Program-made: the position numbers and the translations under genes
Part shown: one piece after another, positions 8,577 to 17,618 of the stretch
How positions within the stretch are numbered: the stretch's first letter is position 1
Layout of the letters: every line of letters begins with the position of its first letter
Origin: Bacteroidota bacterium
GTDB taxonomy: Bacteria; Bacteroidota; Bacteroidia; JACCXN01
Reading direction: 5' to 3'
NCBI GenBank assembly: GCA_013696965.1
Contig: JACCXN010000055.1
Coordinates: forward strand, 1 to 64,000
Length of the DNA: 64,000 bases
Notes under the pieces: model-generated
The model's database searches: none
Told to the model about the DNA's origin: nothing
What the model saw: the letters and a program-made list of their open reading frames with translations, nothing else

Positions 8577-9839
8577 CTAATTTAAAATATTCAGTCTGCT
8601 GGAATCCAGTTTCAGAAAAATGAAAAGCAGAATGGTAAAGGACCAAAGTGAAGAACCACCGTAGCTAAAAAAAGGAAGAGGAATTCCAATTACGGGAGCA
8701 AGGCCTATTGTCATACCAATATTAATTACCATGTGGAAAAATATAATTGAGGCTACTCCATAACCATAAATTCGACTGAATGGGGAACGTTGCCTCTCGG
8801 CAATAACAAGCAGCCGCATAAGCAGGATGATAAATAAACCAATTACAAGGGTACTGCCTAGAAAGCCCCATTCCTCACCAATGGTACAAAAAATAAAATC
8901 GGTACTTTGTTCAGGAACAAAATTGTATTTGGTTTGCGTACCCTGTAAAAAGCCCTTTCCCGTTAATCCGCCTGATCCTATGGCTATTTTAGATTGGTTT
9001 ACATTATAACCTGCCCCTTTTAAATCCATCTCCTTTCCCAATAATACATTAATCCTGTTTTTTTGATGCGGTTGAAGTTTTGTTTCAAAAAGATAATCCA
9101 CGGAGTACACTACAATTGAGGATAAAAGAAAAAACAAGATTATAGGAATAATTTTGCTTGCTTTTTTCTTTACAAGCAATATCATCACTAAAGAAATCCC
9201 AGCGAGAATAGAAACAAGAATAATTTTATCAAAAAGTAAGGCTAAAATAAACAAGCTTATCGAAAGTAGTCCCAAAAGAAGGTAATTTCCTGATAAGCCT
9301 TCGCGGTATAAAACAAAAACAAATGCTCCAAAAACAAGTGCGCTTCCCGTTTCATTTTGTCCGATAATTATTAATGGTGGTACTGCAATAATTAATCCTG
9401 CAATAAGCTTTGTTTTAATATCTTCCATCTTAATATTGATGTTGCTTAAGAATTTGGACAGAGCAAGGCAAGTGGCAAATTTTGCGAATTCAGCAGGTTG
9501 AACACGAAAATCTCCAATTGCAAACCACGATCTTGAGCCATTTATTTCTACGCCCAAAAAGATTACACTTATTAAAATTAATAAGATTACCCCGTATATG
9601 GGATAGGCAAATGTGGTATAAAATTCAGCATCAATAATTAGAATTACACTAAATAGTAATATTGAAGTTACAATCCATATTAATTGCCTTCCATAATTTT
9701 GACTAAGGTCAAATATACTTTGGTGTTCATCATTATAAACTGCAGCATAGATATTTATCCATCCCAATAAAACCAACAACAGGTATAGCAAAACCGTAAC
9801 CCAGTCAATTTGTGAAGCTATGCTTTTCTGATTTCTCAT
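8577..9839 (-). CDS. rodA: Rod-shape determining protein RodA (SEDS glycosyltransferase)
   Basis: A 420-residue polytopic SEDS protein that polymerises lipid II into glycan during lateral wall growth. Visible family features are the multiple TM segments, GSRSWFAIGDFRVQPAEFAKF in the central region, and near the C-terminus GEEWGFLGS and GIPLPFFSYGGSSLW. It is the last gene of the mre operon; its ATG overlaps the mrdA stop by 4 nt (ATGA), so the transpeptidase and polymerase are translationally coupled. Confidence 0.95.
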   Translation of the reverse strand: MRNQKSIASQIDWVTVLLYLLLVLLGWINIYAAVYNDEHQSIFDLSQNYGRQLIWIVTSILLFSVILIIDAEFYTTFAYPIYGVILLILISVIFLGVEINGSRSWFAIGDFRVQPAEFAKFATCLALSKFLSNINIKMEDIKTKLIAGLIIAVPPLIIIGQNETGSALVFGAFVFVLYREGLSGNYLLLGLLSISLFILALLFDKIILVSILAGISLVMILLVKKKASKIIPIILFFLLSSIVVYSVDYLFETKLQPHQKNRINVLLGKEMDLKGAGYNVNQSKIAIGSGGLTGKGFLQGTQTKYNFVPEQSTDFIFCTIGEEWGFLGSTLVIGLFIILLMRLLVIAERQRSPFSRIYGYGVASIIFFHMVINIGMTIGLAPVIGIPLPFFSYGGSSLWSFTILLFIFLKLDSSRLNILN

Positions 9840-11635
9840 TTCAGGGATATTAAATTGCCTTCAAACATTCTTTTTTCTATTGCAGGCCGGGTTATTTCCC
9901 CGTTAATGTATTTTTCAATCATTAAACTGGCAATAGGCACGGCCCATGTTGCTCCAAATCCGGCATTTTCAACATACACTGCTATAGCGATTTTGGGGTT
10001 GTCTTTAGGCGCAAATGCAATATATATGGAGTGGTCTTTCCCATGGGGGTTTTCTGCAGTTCCTGTTTTTCCGCAAAATGGAATACCCGGAATCTTTCCA
10101 CCTCTTCCAGTTCCGGCCTCAACCACCTGATACATACCCTCTATAACCAGGTCGAAATATTTTGGTTCTACTGTAGTATGATTTTTTGTGTTGAAATGAG
10201 TATTTGCTTCTCCGTTAATTGCCTTTACAATATGGGGGCTATAATAAAAACCACGATTTGCTAAAATGGCAACATAGTTGGCCATTTGTAAAGGTGTTAC
10301 TCCCATTTCACCCTGCCCTATTCCCAAGGAATATACAGATGATGCCTTCCATCTACCTTTTCCGTGATAACGATCATAATACTCAGCAGCAGGCACAAAT
10401 CCCTTTAACACATTTGCCAGGTCAGATTCAAGTTTTACACCAAAACCAAAACTGTTTATATGCTCTTTCCATACATTATAACCCTTTTCGGTTGTTGGGT
10501 ATTTATTAATTATTCGGGTGAAAACCTGGCAATAAAAAGGGTTACATGAATACTGAACCGATTGAATAATATTGGCAGGAGAGGGATGAGGATGACATTT
10601 TACGCTTTTGCTTCCTACAGTAAAACTACAGGAAATGCGCGAATTTTCGTTAAGAATTCCTTCCTGTTGTACGATTAAAGCATTTACTAATTTAAAGGTA
10701 GATCCAGGTGGGTAAGATGCCATCAAAGCACGATTAAACAAGGGTTTTAAAGTGTCTTGGGCCAACTTTTGGTAGTTGTAGGATCTATCACGACCAACAA
10801 GAAGATTGGGGTCGTAAGAAGGAGTAGTAATAAGGGCAAGAATTTCGCCAGTGGAAGGTTCAATTGCTACTATACTACCTGTTTTGTTTTGCATTAATTT
10901 ATCTCCATAAGCCTGCAATTGGGCATCAATGGTTGTGGTTAGGCTTTTTCCGGCAATAGCAGTTGAATCATAGGTGCCATTCCTGAAACTGCCTTTTTCC
11001 CTGTTATGCACATCCACCATAACCACCCGTAGGCCTTTTTTACCCCTTAAATCATCTTCGTAAGATTTTTCAAGACCACTAATACCAATATAATCCCCTG
11101 ATCGGTAATAATGATTTTCTTCCGTAACCTTGTTGTTCACCTCCCCAACATATCCCAATAAATGAGCTGCTATCTTTTCGGGATAATAACGTAGTGTCCT
11201 TTTTTGAACATAAAATCCCGGGAAACGATAAAGGCTCTCTTGCATGCGAGCATAGGATTGGGAAGAATATTGACTGGTAAATACTGTCGGTTTATAATAG
11301 GAATAAGCCTTGGCCTTGTTTATTTTATCGATAAATGATTCAATGCTAATACCAATAAGGCTACAAAATTCAAGCGTATCAATGTTTTTAACTTGACGGG
11401 GAATTATCATCAAATCATAGGCAGCCTCATTATATACCAATAATTTTCCATAACGGTCATATACCATCCCCCGGGTTGGATATTCTATCACATACCTTAA
11501 TACATTGTTATCTGCATCAAGTTTATATTTATCATCAATTACCTGAAGGTAAAACAAGCGCAATGAAAACACTATACCTATTATCATAAAAATGATATAG
11601 ATTACATATTTTCTATCTGCGTAATTAGTTTTCAT
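9836..11635 (-). CDS. mrdA: Penicillin-binding protein 2 (elongasome transpeptidase)
   Basis: A 599-residue class B PBP with one N-terminal TM helix (about 10-30), a pedestal region (about 50-230) and a transpeptidase domain (about 250-580). The active-site motifs are intact: S312-TFK (catalytic serine), SCN at 363-365 and KTG at 523-525 (CGKTGTAENP). It crosslinks peptidoglycan in the periplasm together with RodA, encoded immediately downstream with a 4-nt overlap. Confidence 0.96.
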   Translation of the reverse strand: MKTNYADRKYVIYIIFMIIGIVFSLRLFYLQVIDDKYKLDADNNVLRYVIEYPTRGMVYDRYGKLLVYNEAAYDLMIIPRQVKNIDTLEFCSLIGISIESFIDKINKAKAYSYYKPTVFTSQYSSQSYARMQESLYRFPGFYVQKRTLRYYPEKIAAHLLGYVGEVNNKVTEENHYYRSGDYIGISGLEKSYEDDLRGKKGLRVVMVDVHNREKGSFRNGTYDSTAIAGKSLTTTIDAQLQAYGDKLMQNKTGSIVAIEPSTGEILALITTPSYDPNLLVGRDRSYNYQKLAQDTLKPLFNRALMASYPPGSTFKLVNALIVQQEGILNENSRISCSFTVGSKSVKCHPHPSPANIIQSVQYSCNPFYCQVFTRIINKYPTTEKGYNVWKEHINSFGFGVKLESDLANVLKGFVPAAEYYDRYHGKGRWKASSVYSLGIGQGEMGVTPLQMANYVAILANRGFYYSPHIVKAINGEANTHFNTKNHTTVEPKYFDLVIEGMYQVVEAGTGRGGKIPGIPFCGKTGTAENPHGKDHSIYIAFAPKDNPKIAIAVYVENAGFGATWAVPIASLMIEKYINGEITRPAIEKRMFEGNLISLK

Positions 11636-11803
11636 TTAATAAATATAATTACACGTTTTAAAACGTGGTTTTTTTTAAATAATTCTAATGGCTTCTCTTT
11701 CTAAAAATTGTTGATTTTTTCCCTTAATAGTTTACCAATCCTTTACGCTGTAGCTTTATTCTTTCCTGTTCAAAAACTTCTTGATTAATCAATTGAAAAT
11801 CAA

Positions 11804-12319
11804 TCAGGTTGTTTTTGATTTAGTAAAAAGAAGTTGTACAATTACTACAAGAATTAAGGTAAAAGCACTGCTTAAAATAATCCTTGAAAAAATAGAGAAC
11901 AACTCTCCAAAGCGGAATATTTCAATGAAAAAATAAACAAGGTGATGCAATAGGATCAGGATTCCTGAATAGGCTACAAACCAATTATGGCCCATGTCGT
12001 TTATAGTAGGTTCTGAAGTGAATTCATACCCTCCCCTGGGTTTAATAATATCAAGCACAAATGGCCTGCAATATGCCATAAAAGTTGCAGCGGCTGCATG
12101 CATTCCGGAAGAATTTGAAAAAACATCAACGCTTAATCCTAACAAAAATGAGAATACAAGTAGCATCCATTTGGGAATATCCAAAGGAAGCATTAGTATG
12201 AACAAAACATAAAGATAAGGATTCACATACCCACTTAACTGAATGTTGTTAAGAACAAGTATTTGAACCAACACCAGAATAAAGAAACGGGAAATGTTTT
12301 TTAAAAGATTAATTGTCAT
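11804..12319 (-). CDS. mreD: Rod-shape determining protein MreD
   Basis: A 171-residue hydrophobic protein with about five TM helices. The segment LPLDIPKWMLLVFSFLLGLSVD followed by SNSSGMHAAAATFMAYCRP matches the MreD family. It overlaps the end of mreC by 11 nt. It is an inner-membrane linker of the elongation complex, and its place between mreC and mrdA makes the call firm. Confidence 0.9.
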   Translation of the reverse strand: MTINLLKNISRFFILVLVQILVLNNIQLSGYVNPYLYVLFILMLPLDIPKWMLLVFSFLLGLSVDVFSNSSGMHAAAATFMAYCRPFVLDIIKPRGGYEFTSEPTINDMGHNWFVAYSGILILLHHLVYFFIEIFRFGELFSIFSRIILSSAFTLILVVIVQLLFTKSKTT

Positions 12320-13142
12320 TTTGTGTTTTTTCTTCCAGTTTGTATTGCTCTTGCTTCATTAAATTATCAACCACATAAACATAAGATAATCTTGCAAAGT
12401 CTGTAAAAAGATTAAGCTTTATAATGTAAAAATTATTTCCTTCTTTTAAATAAATATCCTCGATTATTCCTATACTAACATTGTCAGGAAATATAGCTGA
12501 TGCCCCGCTGGTTACTACAGTGTCTCCTATAATTAAAACGGCATGTTTTGGAACATCATACATAGTAACAACTCTTGAATCTCCTCCCTCCCAAACTACA
12601 GAGCCCAAATAGCCCGATTTTTTGATTTTGCTGCTAATTGTAGCACTTTTGTGGAGTAATGATAATACTGTGCAAAAATTATCCGAAACATCTTTTACAA
12701 TTCCTACAATTCCATCAGGCGCAATTACTCCCATCAAAGGCTTTATGCCATGATTGCTGCCCTTGTCAAGAGTGATGTAATTGTTTCTGCGATTCACTGA
12801 ATTGTTTATAACCTTCGCCTCCTGGTAAGTGTATTTTTGTTTGTAAGATGAATCCTCCACCCTTGTTACAAAGCTTATATTTTCAATAAAGGAAGAAGTG
12901 GATTGGGATAAAAGTCTGGCATTTTCTTGGGCCAGGAGCTGATTTGATTTCTTTAGGTTTATATATCCGGTTACATCATCAAAAAGATGATAAACATTAG
13001 CGGATATATAATTAGAAGAATTGAAAAAACCTGTATTGTGAAATTTGCTATTTGCTACAATTAAATAAAATGCTGAAACCTCCAAAAAAAGAAACAAGAA
13101 GAAATTGTTATTCTTCCAAAGAAAGCTTATTAAACTACGCAT
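12309..13142 (-). CDS. mreC: Rod-shape determining protein MreC
   Basis: A 277-residue bitopic protein: a short cytoplasmic N-terminus, one TM helix (about 12-30), a short coiled coil (about 60-90) and the periplasmic MreC beta domains (GSNHGIKPLMGVIAPDGIVG, then GDTVVTSGASAIFPDNVSIG). MreC organises the PBP2/RodA machinery. It sits 128 nt after mreB and overlaps mreD. Confidence 0.93.
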   Translation of the reverse strand: MRSLISFLWKNNNFFLFLFLEVSAFYLIVANSKFHNTGFFNSSNYISANVYHLFDDVTGYINLKKSNQLLAQENARLLSQSTSSFIENISFVTRVEDSSYKQKYTYQEAKVINNSVNRRNNYITLDKGSNHGIKPLMGVIAPDGIVGIVKDVSDNFCTVLSLLHKSATISSKIKKSGYLGSVVWEGGDSRVVTMYDVPKHAVLIIGDTVVTSGASAIFPDNVSIGIIEDIYLKEGNNFYIIKLNLFTDFARLSYVYVVDNLMKQEQYKLEEKTQNDN

Positions 13143-13270
13143 TTTCTAAATTGTGCTTCAAAACCGAATAATACCCTGTGTATAAAGAGATACAACGAAC
13201 TAATGAATAAATTGTTTCACTAAATAGTTTGGATTTCTTAAACTGTTTAGGCAAATGGATTAAAATAGAA

Positions 13271-14293
13271 TTACCTGATAAGAAAAGGAAATTTTTCTAT
13301 GTTTTTTAGCGCAATTCCTGTCCCTCTTGCAACCGCACGTAAAGGATCCTCAGCTACATGAACAGGTAATTTTGTTTTAAGTGCTATTCGTTTATTTAAC
13401 CCCCGTAACAGGGATCCGCCTCCTGCCATGTAAATACCCGTACGGTAAATATCAGCCGATAATTCGGGTGGAGTCATTTCCAATGCACTTAAAATTGCTT
13501 CTTCAATTTTAGCAATTGATTTGTCAAGTGCATGTGCTATTTCTGAATATGAAACATAAATTTCCTTTGGAATTCCAGTCATTAAATCTCGCCCATGAAC
13601 TGCATAATCAGGGGGAGGATTGTCAATATCCGGCATGGCAGCTCCAACTTCTATTTTTATCCTTTCCGCAGAGCGTTCACCAATTAAAATATTGTGTTGC
13701 CTTCTCATGTAATCTTCAATATCGCTGGTGAATTCATCTCCGGCTACCCTTATGGATTTATCGCAAACTATACCACCCAATGCAATTACAGCGATTTCAG
13801 ATGTTCCTCCACCAATATCAATAATCATATTTCCCATTGGTTCTTCTACATCGATGCCAATGCCAATGGCTGCTGCCATGGGTTCATGAATAAGGTAAAC
13901 TTCTTTTCCCCCGGCATGTTCAGCAGAGTCACGCACAGCCCTTTTTTCAACCTCTGTAATACCTGATGGAATACAAATCACCATTTTTAAGGAAGGTGTA
14001 AATAATTTTCTTCCAGGATTTATCATTTTTATCATCTCTCTTATCATGTGTTCTGCAGCGTGAAAATCTGCAATTACACCGTCTTTAAGTGGTCGGATGG
14101 TTTTAATGTTTTCATGGGTTTTTCCATGCATTTGCATGGCTTTTTTACCAACGGCAATAACCTTGCCCGTTGTACGATCAATTGCCACAATGGATGGCTC
14201 ATCAACTACCACTTTATCATTAAAAATAATTAAAGTGTTGGCAGTTCCCAGGTCAATTGCAATTTCCTGTGTAAATAAATCAAAAAATCCCAT
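13271..14293 (-). CDS. mreB: Cell-shape actin homologue MreB
   Basis: A 340-residue bacterial actin that positions the elongasome on the inner membrane. Actin-fold nucleotide motifs are visible: IDLGTANTLI near the N-terminus, MIIDIGGGTSEIAVIALGG in the middle and YMAGGGSLLRGL near the C-terminus. The gap to the purH stop is about 20 nt, so shape and purine genes probably share a transcript. Confidence 0.97.
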   Translation of the reverse strand: MGFFDLFTQEIAIDLGTANTLIIFNDKVVVDEPSIVAIDRTTGKVIAVGKKAMQMHGKTHENIKTIRPLKDGVIADFHAAEHMIREMIKMINPGRKLFTPSLKMVICIPSGITEVEKRAVRDSAEHAGGKEVYLIHEPMAAAIGIGIDVEEPMGNMIIDIGGGTSEIAVIALGGIVCDKSIRVAGDEFTSDIEDYMRRQHNILIGERSAERIKIEVGAAMPDIDNPPPDYAVHGRDLMTGIPKEIYVSYSEIAHALDKSIAKIEEAILSALEMTPPELSADIYRTGIYMAGGGSLLRGLNKRIALKTKLPVHVAEDPLRAVARGTGIALKNIEKFPFLIR

Positions 14294-14314
14294 CAGTTAG
14301 CTGAATTTTGGTAA

Positions 14315-15832
14315 TTAATGTTTAAAATGTCTTACTCCTGTCAAAACCATAGAAATGCCATTGTTATTGCAATATGCTATGGATTCATTGTCTTTTATTG
14401 AACCTCCAGGCTGAATTACAGCTGAAATTCCTTCATTTCCTGCTATTTCAACACAGTCTGCAAAAGGAAAAAATGCATCTGAAGCCATAACAGACCCTTT
14501 CAAATCAAAGCCAAATGCCTTGGCTTTGATTATAGCTTGTTTTAAAGCATCCACCCTTGAGGTTTGGCCTGTTCCGCTTCCCAACAACTGCTTGTTCTTA
14601 ACCAATACAATTGTATTTGATTTGGTGTGTTTTGCAAGTATATTTGCAAACAGCAAATCCTCTGTTTCTTTTTCTGTTGGTGCTGTTTTTGTTACCATTT
14701 GAAGCATTTTCAAGCTTTCGGTTTTAATATCCCTGTCTTGTTCAAGCACCCCGTTTAACACCGTGCGAAATTGTTTTAATGGAAGTGCACTATTTTTCTG
14801 TCTGAGTATTATCCTGTTTTTCTTTTGTTTGAGCATTTCCAATGCCTGTTCTTGGTATGAAGGAGCAATAACTACTTCACAAAACAATTCATTTATTTCT
14901 ATTGCTGTTTGTAAATCTATTTCTCTATTGCAAATTAATACTCCTCCAAAGGCTGAAACAGGATCCCCAGCAAGGGCAGCTCTCCATGCTTCAATTAGTT
15001 TTTCAGAAGATGCTATTCCACATGCGTTGTTGTGCTTTAAAATTGCAAAGGTAGCCTGATCCTTAAATTCTGATATAAGATTTACAGCAGCATCTACATC
15101 CAAAAGATTGTTATAGGACAATTCCTTGCCATGGTACTTTTCAAAAACAGCTTCGAGTTCACCAAAAAAAACACCTTTTTGATGCGGATTTTCTCCATAT
15201 CGTAATGTTTGAAATTTAGTAATGCTTTGTTTGAAAACAGTCTCCTTATCCTGGTTAAAGTATTTAAAAATAGCAGTATCATAACCGCTTGAAACATTAA
15301 ATGCCTTGGTGGCCATTTTTTTTCGGTCTTCAATGTCCGAAAAACCCTGTTTTATATTCAACAATTCCAGAAGTTCTGGATACTCGTTTTTGGAAGAAAC
15401 AATTATTACATCATTGAAGTTTTTTGCTGCAGCACGTATTAGGGAAATCCCACCAATGTCTATTTTTTCAATAATGCTTTTTTCATCAGCCCCAGAAGCA
15501 ACTGTATCTTCAAAAGGGTAAAGATCAACAATAACAAGATCTATTTCAGGTATTTCATATTCTTCAAGCTGTGCTGCATCACTTTGTATTTCTCTGCGGC
15601 TAAGTATTCCTCCAAATATTTTTGGATGTAGCGTTTTCACCCTTCCCCCTAAAATACTTGGATATGAAGTAAGGTTTTCAACCGGTATAACATCTATGCC
15701 AAAGGATTCTATGTATTCTTGAGTGCCACCTGTGGAGTATAGTGTTACACCTAACTCGTCTAATTTTTTCAGGACAGGCTCTAAGTTGTCTTTGTAATAT
15801 ACTGATATTAAGGCATTTTTAATTTTTTTCAA
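14315..15832 (-). CDS. purH: Bifunctional AICAR transformylase / IMP cyclohydrolase
   Basis: A 505-residue enzyme catalysing the last two steps of de novo IMP synthesis in the cytoplasm. The N-terminal MGS-like IMP cyclohydrolase domain (about 1-140) includes STGGTQEYIESFG and GGRVKTLHPKIFGGIL. The AICAR transformylase domain follows, with LRYGENPHQKG, LKHNNACGIA and VIQPGGSIKDNESI. Length is typical. It heads the minus-strand operon leading into mreBCD-mrdA-rodA. Confidence 0.96.
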   Translation of the reverse strand: MKKIKNALISVYYKDNLEPVLKKLDELGVTLYSTGGTQEYIESFGIDVIPVENLTSYPSILGGRVKTLHPKIFGGILSRREIQSDAAQLEEYEIPEIDLVIVDLYPFEDTVASGADEKSIIEKIDIGGISLIRAAAKNFNDVIIVSSKNEYPELLELLNIKQGFSDIEDRKKMATKAFNVSSGYDTAIFKYFNQDKETVFKQSITKFQTLRYGENPHQKGVFFGELEAVFEKYHGKELSYNNLLDVDAAVNLISEFKDQATFAILKHNNACGIASSEKLIEAWRAALAGDPVSAFGGVLICNREIDLQTAIEINELFCEVVIAPSYQEQALEMLKQKKNRIILRQKNSALPLKQFRTVLNGVLEQDRDIKTESLKMLQMVTKTAPTEKETEDLLFANILAKHTKSNTIVLVKNKQLLGSGTGQTSRVDALKQAIIKAKAFGFDLKGSVMASDAFFPFADCVEIAGNEGISAVIQPGGSIKDNESIAYCNNNGISMVLTGVRHFKH

Positions 15833-15873
15833 TTGTTCGATTTTTTTTCGTATATTTTATATGCAAGTTTAAG

Positions 15874-15881
15874 CAAAAATA
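15874..15881 (-). promoter_or_regulatory. Promoter -7 box of purH-mre operon
   Basis: The minus strand reads TATTTTTGC here, a match to TAnnTTTG about 41 nt before the purH ATG. No convincing -33 TTG is present. Confidence 0.5.
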
Positions 15882-16008
15882 GCGTCAACTGACAATCAGC
15901 CTACCCTTTATTTTTCATTATTTATGAATAAATTGTTGTTTTTCTTAAAAACACCGTTTTTTGCTTATAATTATGACGAACGGTACCGGTTTTTTGCAAA
16001 CATTAAAT

Positions 16009-16016
16009 TATTTTTG
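16009..16016 (+). promoter_or_regulatory. Promoter -7 box unusually close to the permease start
   Basis: TATTTTTG at 16009-16016 fits the Bacteroidota -7 consensus but ends 5 nt before the ATG at 16022. Transcription from it would give an almost leaderless mRNA. Confidence 0.4.
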
Positions 16017-16021
16017 TTTCT

Positions 16022-17266
16022 ATGCTGTATTTGAAGCTTCTGTCTGAGAGTATATTATTTGCCATTCATGCACTGGTAGCAAATAAATTGAGAACTTTCC
16101 TTTCTCTATTGGGTATTACCATTGGTATATTCGCAATTATTTCCGTTTTTACAATGGTAGATTCTCTGGAAAAAAAAATTCGTGACAGCGTTTCTTCCTT
16201 AGGCGATAATGTAATATTTGTTCAAAAATGGCCCTGGACTTTTGGTGCGGATTATCCTTGGTGGAAATATTGGCAAAGACCTGTTCCATCAGTTAAAGAA
16301 ATGCAAGAAATTCAAAGAAGGGGAACTATAATACAAGCAGCAACTTTTTTGGCTTCTGTAAATAAAACAATTTCTTTTGAAAACAACAGCATTGAAAATG
16401 TGGAAGTACTTGCTGTTTCCCAGGATTACAATAAGGTAAAGTCCTTTGAATTACAAAACGGGCGTTATTTTTCTGAAAATGAATCTGCAAGTGGAAAAAA
16501 TATTGCTATTATTGGAAACACTGTTGCAGAAAATCTTTTTTTAAATACCAATCCAATTGGTAAATCCATAAAAATTGCTGGAAATAAATGCATGGTTGTT
16601 GGTGTTTTTAGTAAAGAAGGGGAGAGTATGTTCGGTAATTCCATGGATAATCAAGTAATTGTTCCTGTTACTTTCGGAAGGAGTTTTATTGATGTAAAAG
16701 ATGAAAGTACAAATCCTTTTATTATGGTAAAAGCCATCAATGAAGTGAGTAATGACCAGCTTAAGGACGAATTAACCGGCATAATGCGTTCGTTAAGAAA
16801 ATTGAAACCTAAGGTAGAGGATGATTTTGCATTAAATGAAACTAGCCTTATTTCAAATGGTTTTGATCAATTGTTTACTATGGTTAATTTTGCCGGAGGA
16901 ATTATTGGTTTTTTTTCAATTATAGTAGGTGGTTTTGGGATTGCAAATATTATGTTTGTATCTGTAAAGGAAAGAACAAATATAATTGGCATTCAAAAAT
17001 CTCTTGGTGCTAAAAATTCATTTATTCTTTTTCAATTTTTAGCCGAAGCAGTAATCCTCTGTTTAATCGGAGGAATTGCCGGACTAGCTATTATTTTTAG
17101 CGGCACAATCTTTTTTAATTTGCTTTTGGATATGGAAATAGCACTTACAATTAAAAACATAATAATTGGTTTGGGAATATCTGCCTCAATAGGTTTGATT
17201 TCTGGAATAATACCTGCCTATTTTGCATCACGCATGGATCCTGTTGAAGCAATTAGGAGTAATTGA
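16022..17266 (+). CDS. MacB/FtsX-type ABC transporter permease
   Basis: A 414-residue inner-membrane protein. TM1 (about 22-45) is in ANKLRTFLSLLGITIGIFAI, a large extracytoplasmic MacB_PCD domain follows (about 50-270), and three C-terminal FtsX helices end in PAYFASRMDPVEAIRSN. This architecture exports peptides, lipids or drugs when paired with a MacB-type ATPase. No ATPase gene is adjacent, so the partner must be elsewhere. The ATG at 16022 starts the usual family N-terminus. A hairpin terminator follows. Confidence 0.88.
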   Translation: MLYLKLLSESILFAIHALVANKLRTFLSLLGITIGIFAIISVFTMVDSLEKKIRDSVSSLGDNVIFVQKWPWTFGADYPWWKYWQRPVPSVKEMQEIQRRGTIIQAATFLASVNKTISFENNSIENVEVLAVSQDYNKVKSFELQNGRYFSENESASGKNIAIIGNTVAENLFLNTNPIGKSIKIAGNKCMVVGVFSKEGESMFGNSMDNQVIVPVTFGRSFIDVKDESTNPFIMVKAINEVSNDQLKDELTGIMRSLRKLKPKVEDDFALNETSLISNGFDQLFTMVNFAGGIIGFFSIIVGGFGIANIMFVSVKERTNIIGIQKSLGAKNSFILFQFLAEAVILCLIGGIAGLAIIFSGTIFFNLLLDMEIALTIKNIIIGLGISASIGLISGIIPAYFASRMDPVEAIRSN

Positions 17267-17278
17267 TTTTATTAAAAA

Positions 17279-17320
17279 CATTCAGGCTTTTCTGTAAAAA
17301 ATGCCTGATTGTTTTTTTTT
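17279..17320 (+). terminator. Terminator of the ABC permease gene
   Basis: TCAGGC and GCCTGA pair across a 15-nt loop, followed by a run of nine T at about 17312-17320. Confidence 0.7.
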
Positions 17321-17322
17321 AG

Positions 17323-17496
17323 TTAATGGGCCCTTTTTTGAAATTCAGTAACTTTTCCTTTTTCAAGCTTTTTATCTGGGTCCTCTCCCTTTACTTTCAT
17401 TGTATCTTGTTTTCTTTTTGAAGGATTATGTTGTGGCCTTTCCTCCTTTTCCTCACCTTTCATAGGTTTAGCAGTTTGCTTTTTATTGTTTGCCAT
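17323..17496 (-). CDS. 57-residue highly charged protein, unknown
   Basis: An ATG-to-TAA frame on the minus strand encodes 57 residues starting MANNKKQTAKPMKGEEKEER and ending VTEFQKRAH. About half of the residues are charged, with lysine commonest; there is no TM helix or signal peptide. Composition resembles small disordered basic proteins common in Bacteroidota. It lies alone between the permease terminator and mfd. GATTTTTGC near 17540 on the minus strand is a possible -7 box. No function can be assigned. Confidence 0.6.
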   Translation of the reverse strand: MANNKKQTAKPMKGEEKEERPQHNPSKRKQDTMKVKGEDPDKKLEKGKVTEFQKRAH

Positions 17497-17618
17497 AATT
17501 TTTATATTTTATTTAATTAGTATAAAACGCAAGCAAAAATCAGGCAGAATATTTATTTATCCGAATAGCTTTTTTTAGAATAAATCAATTCTGAAAATAC
17601 AGATGAGAAAAGGTTGAT

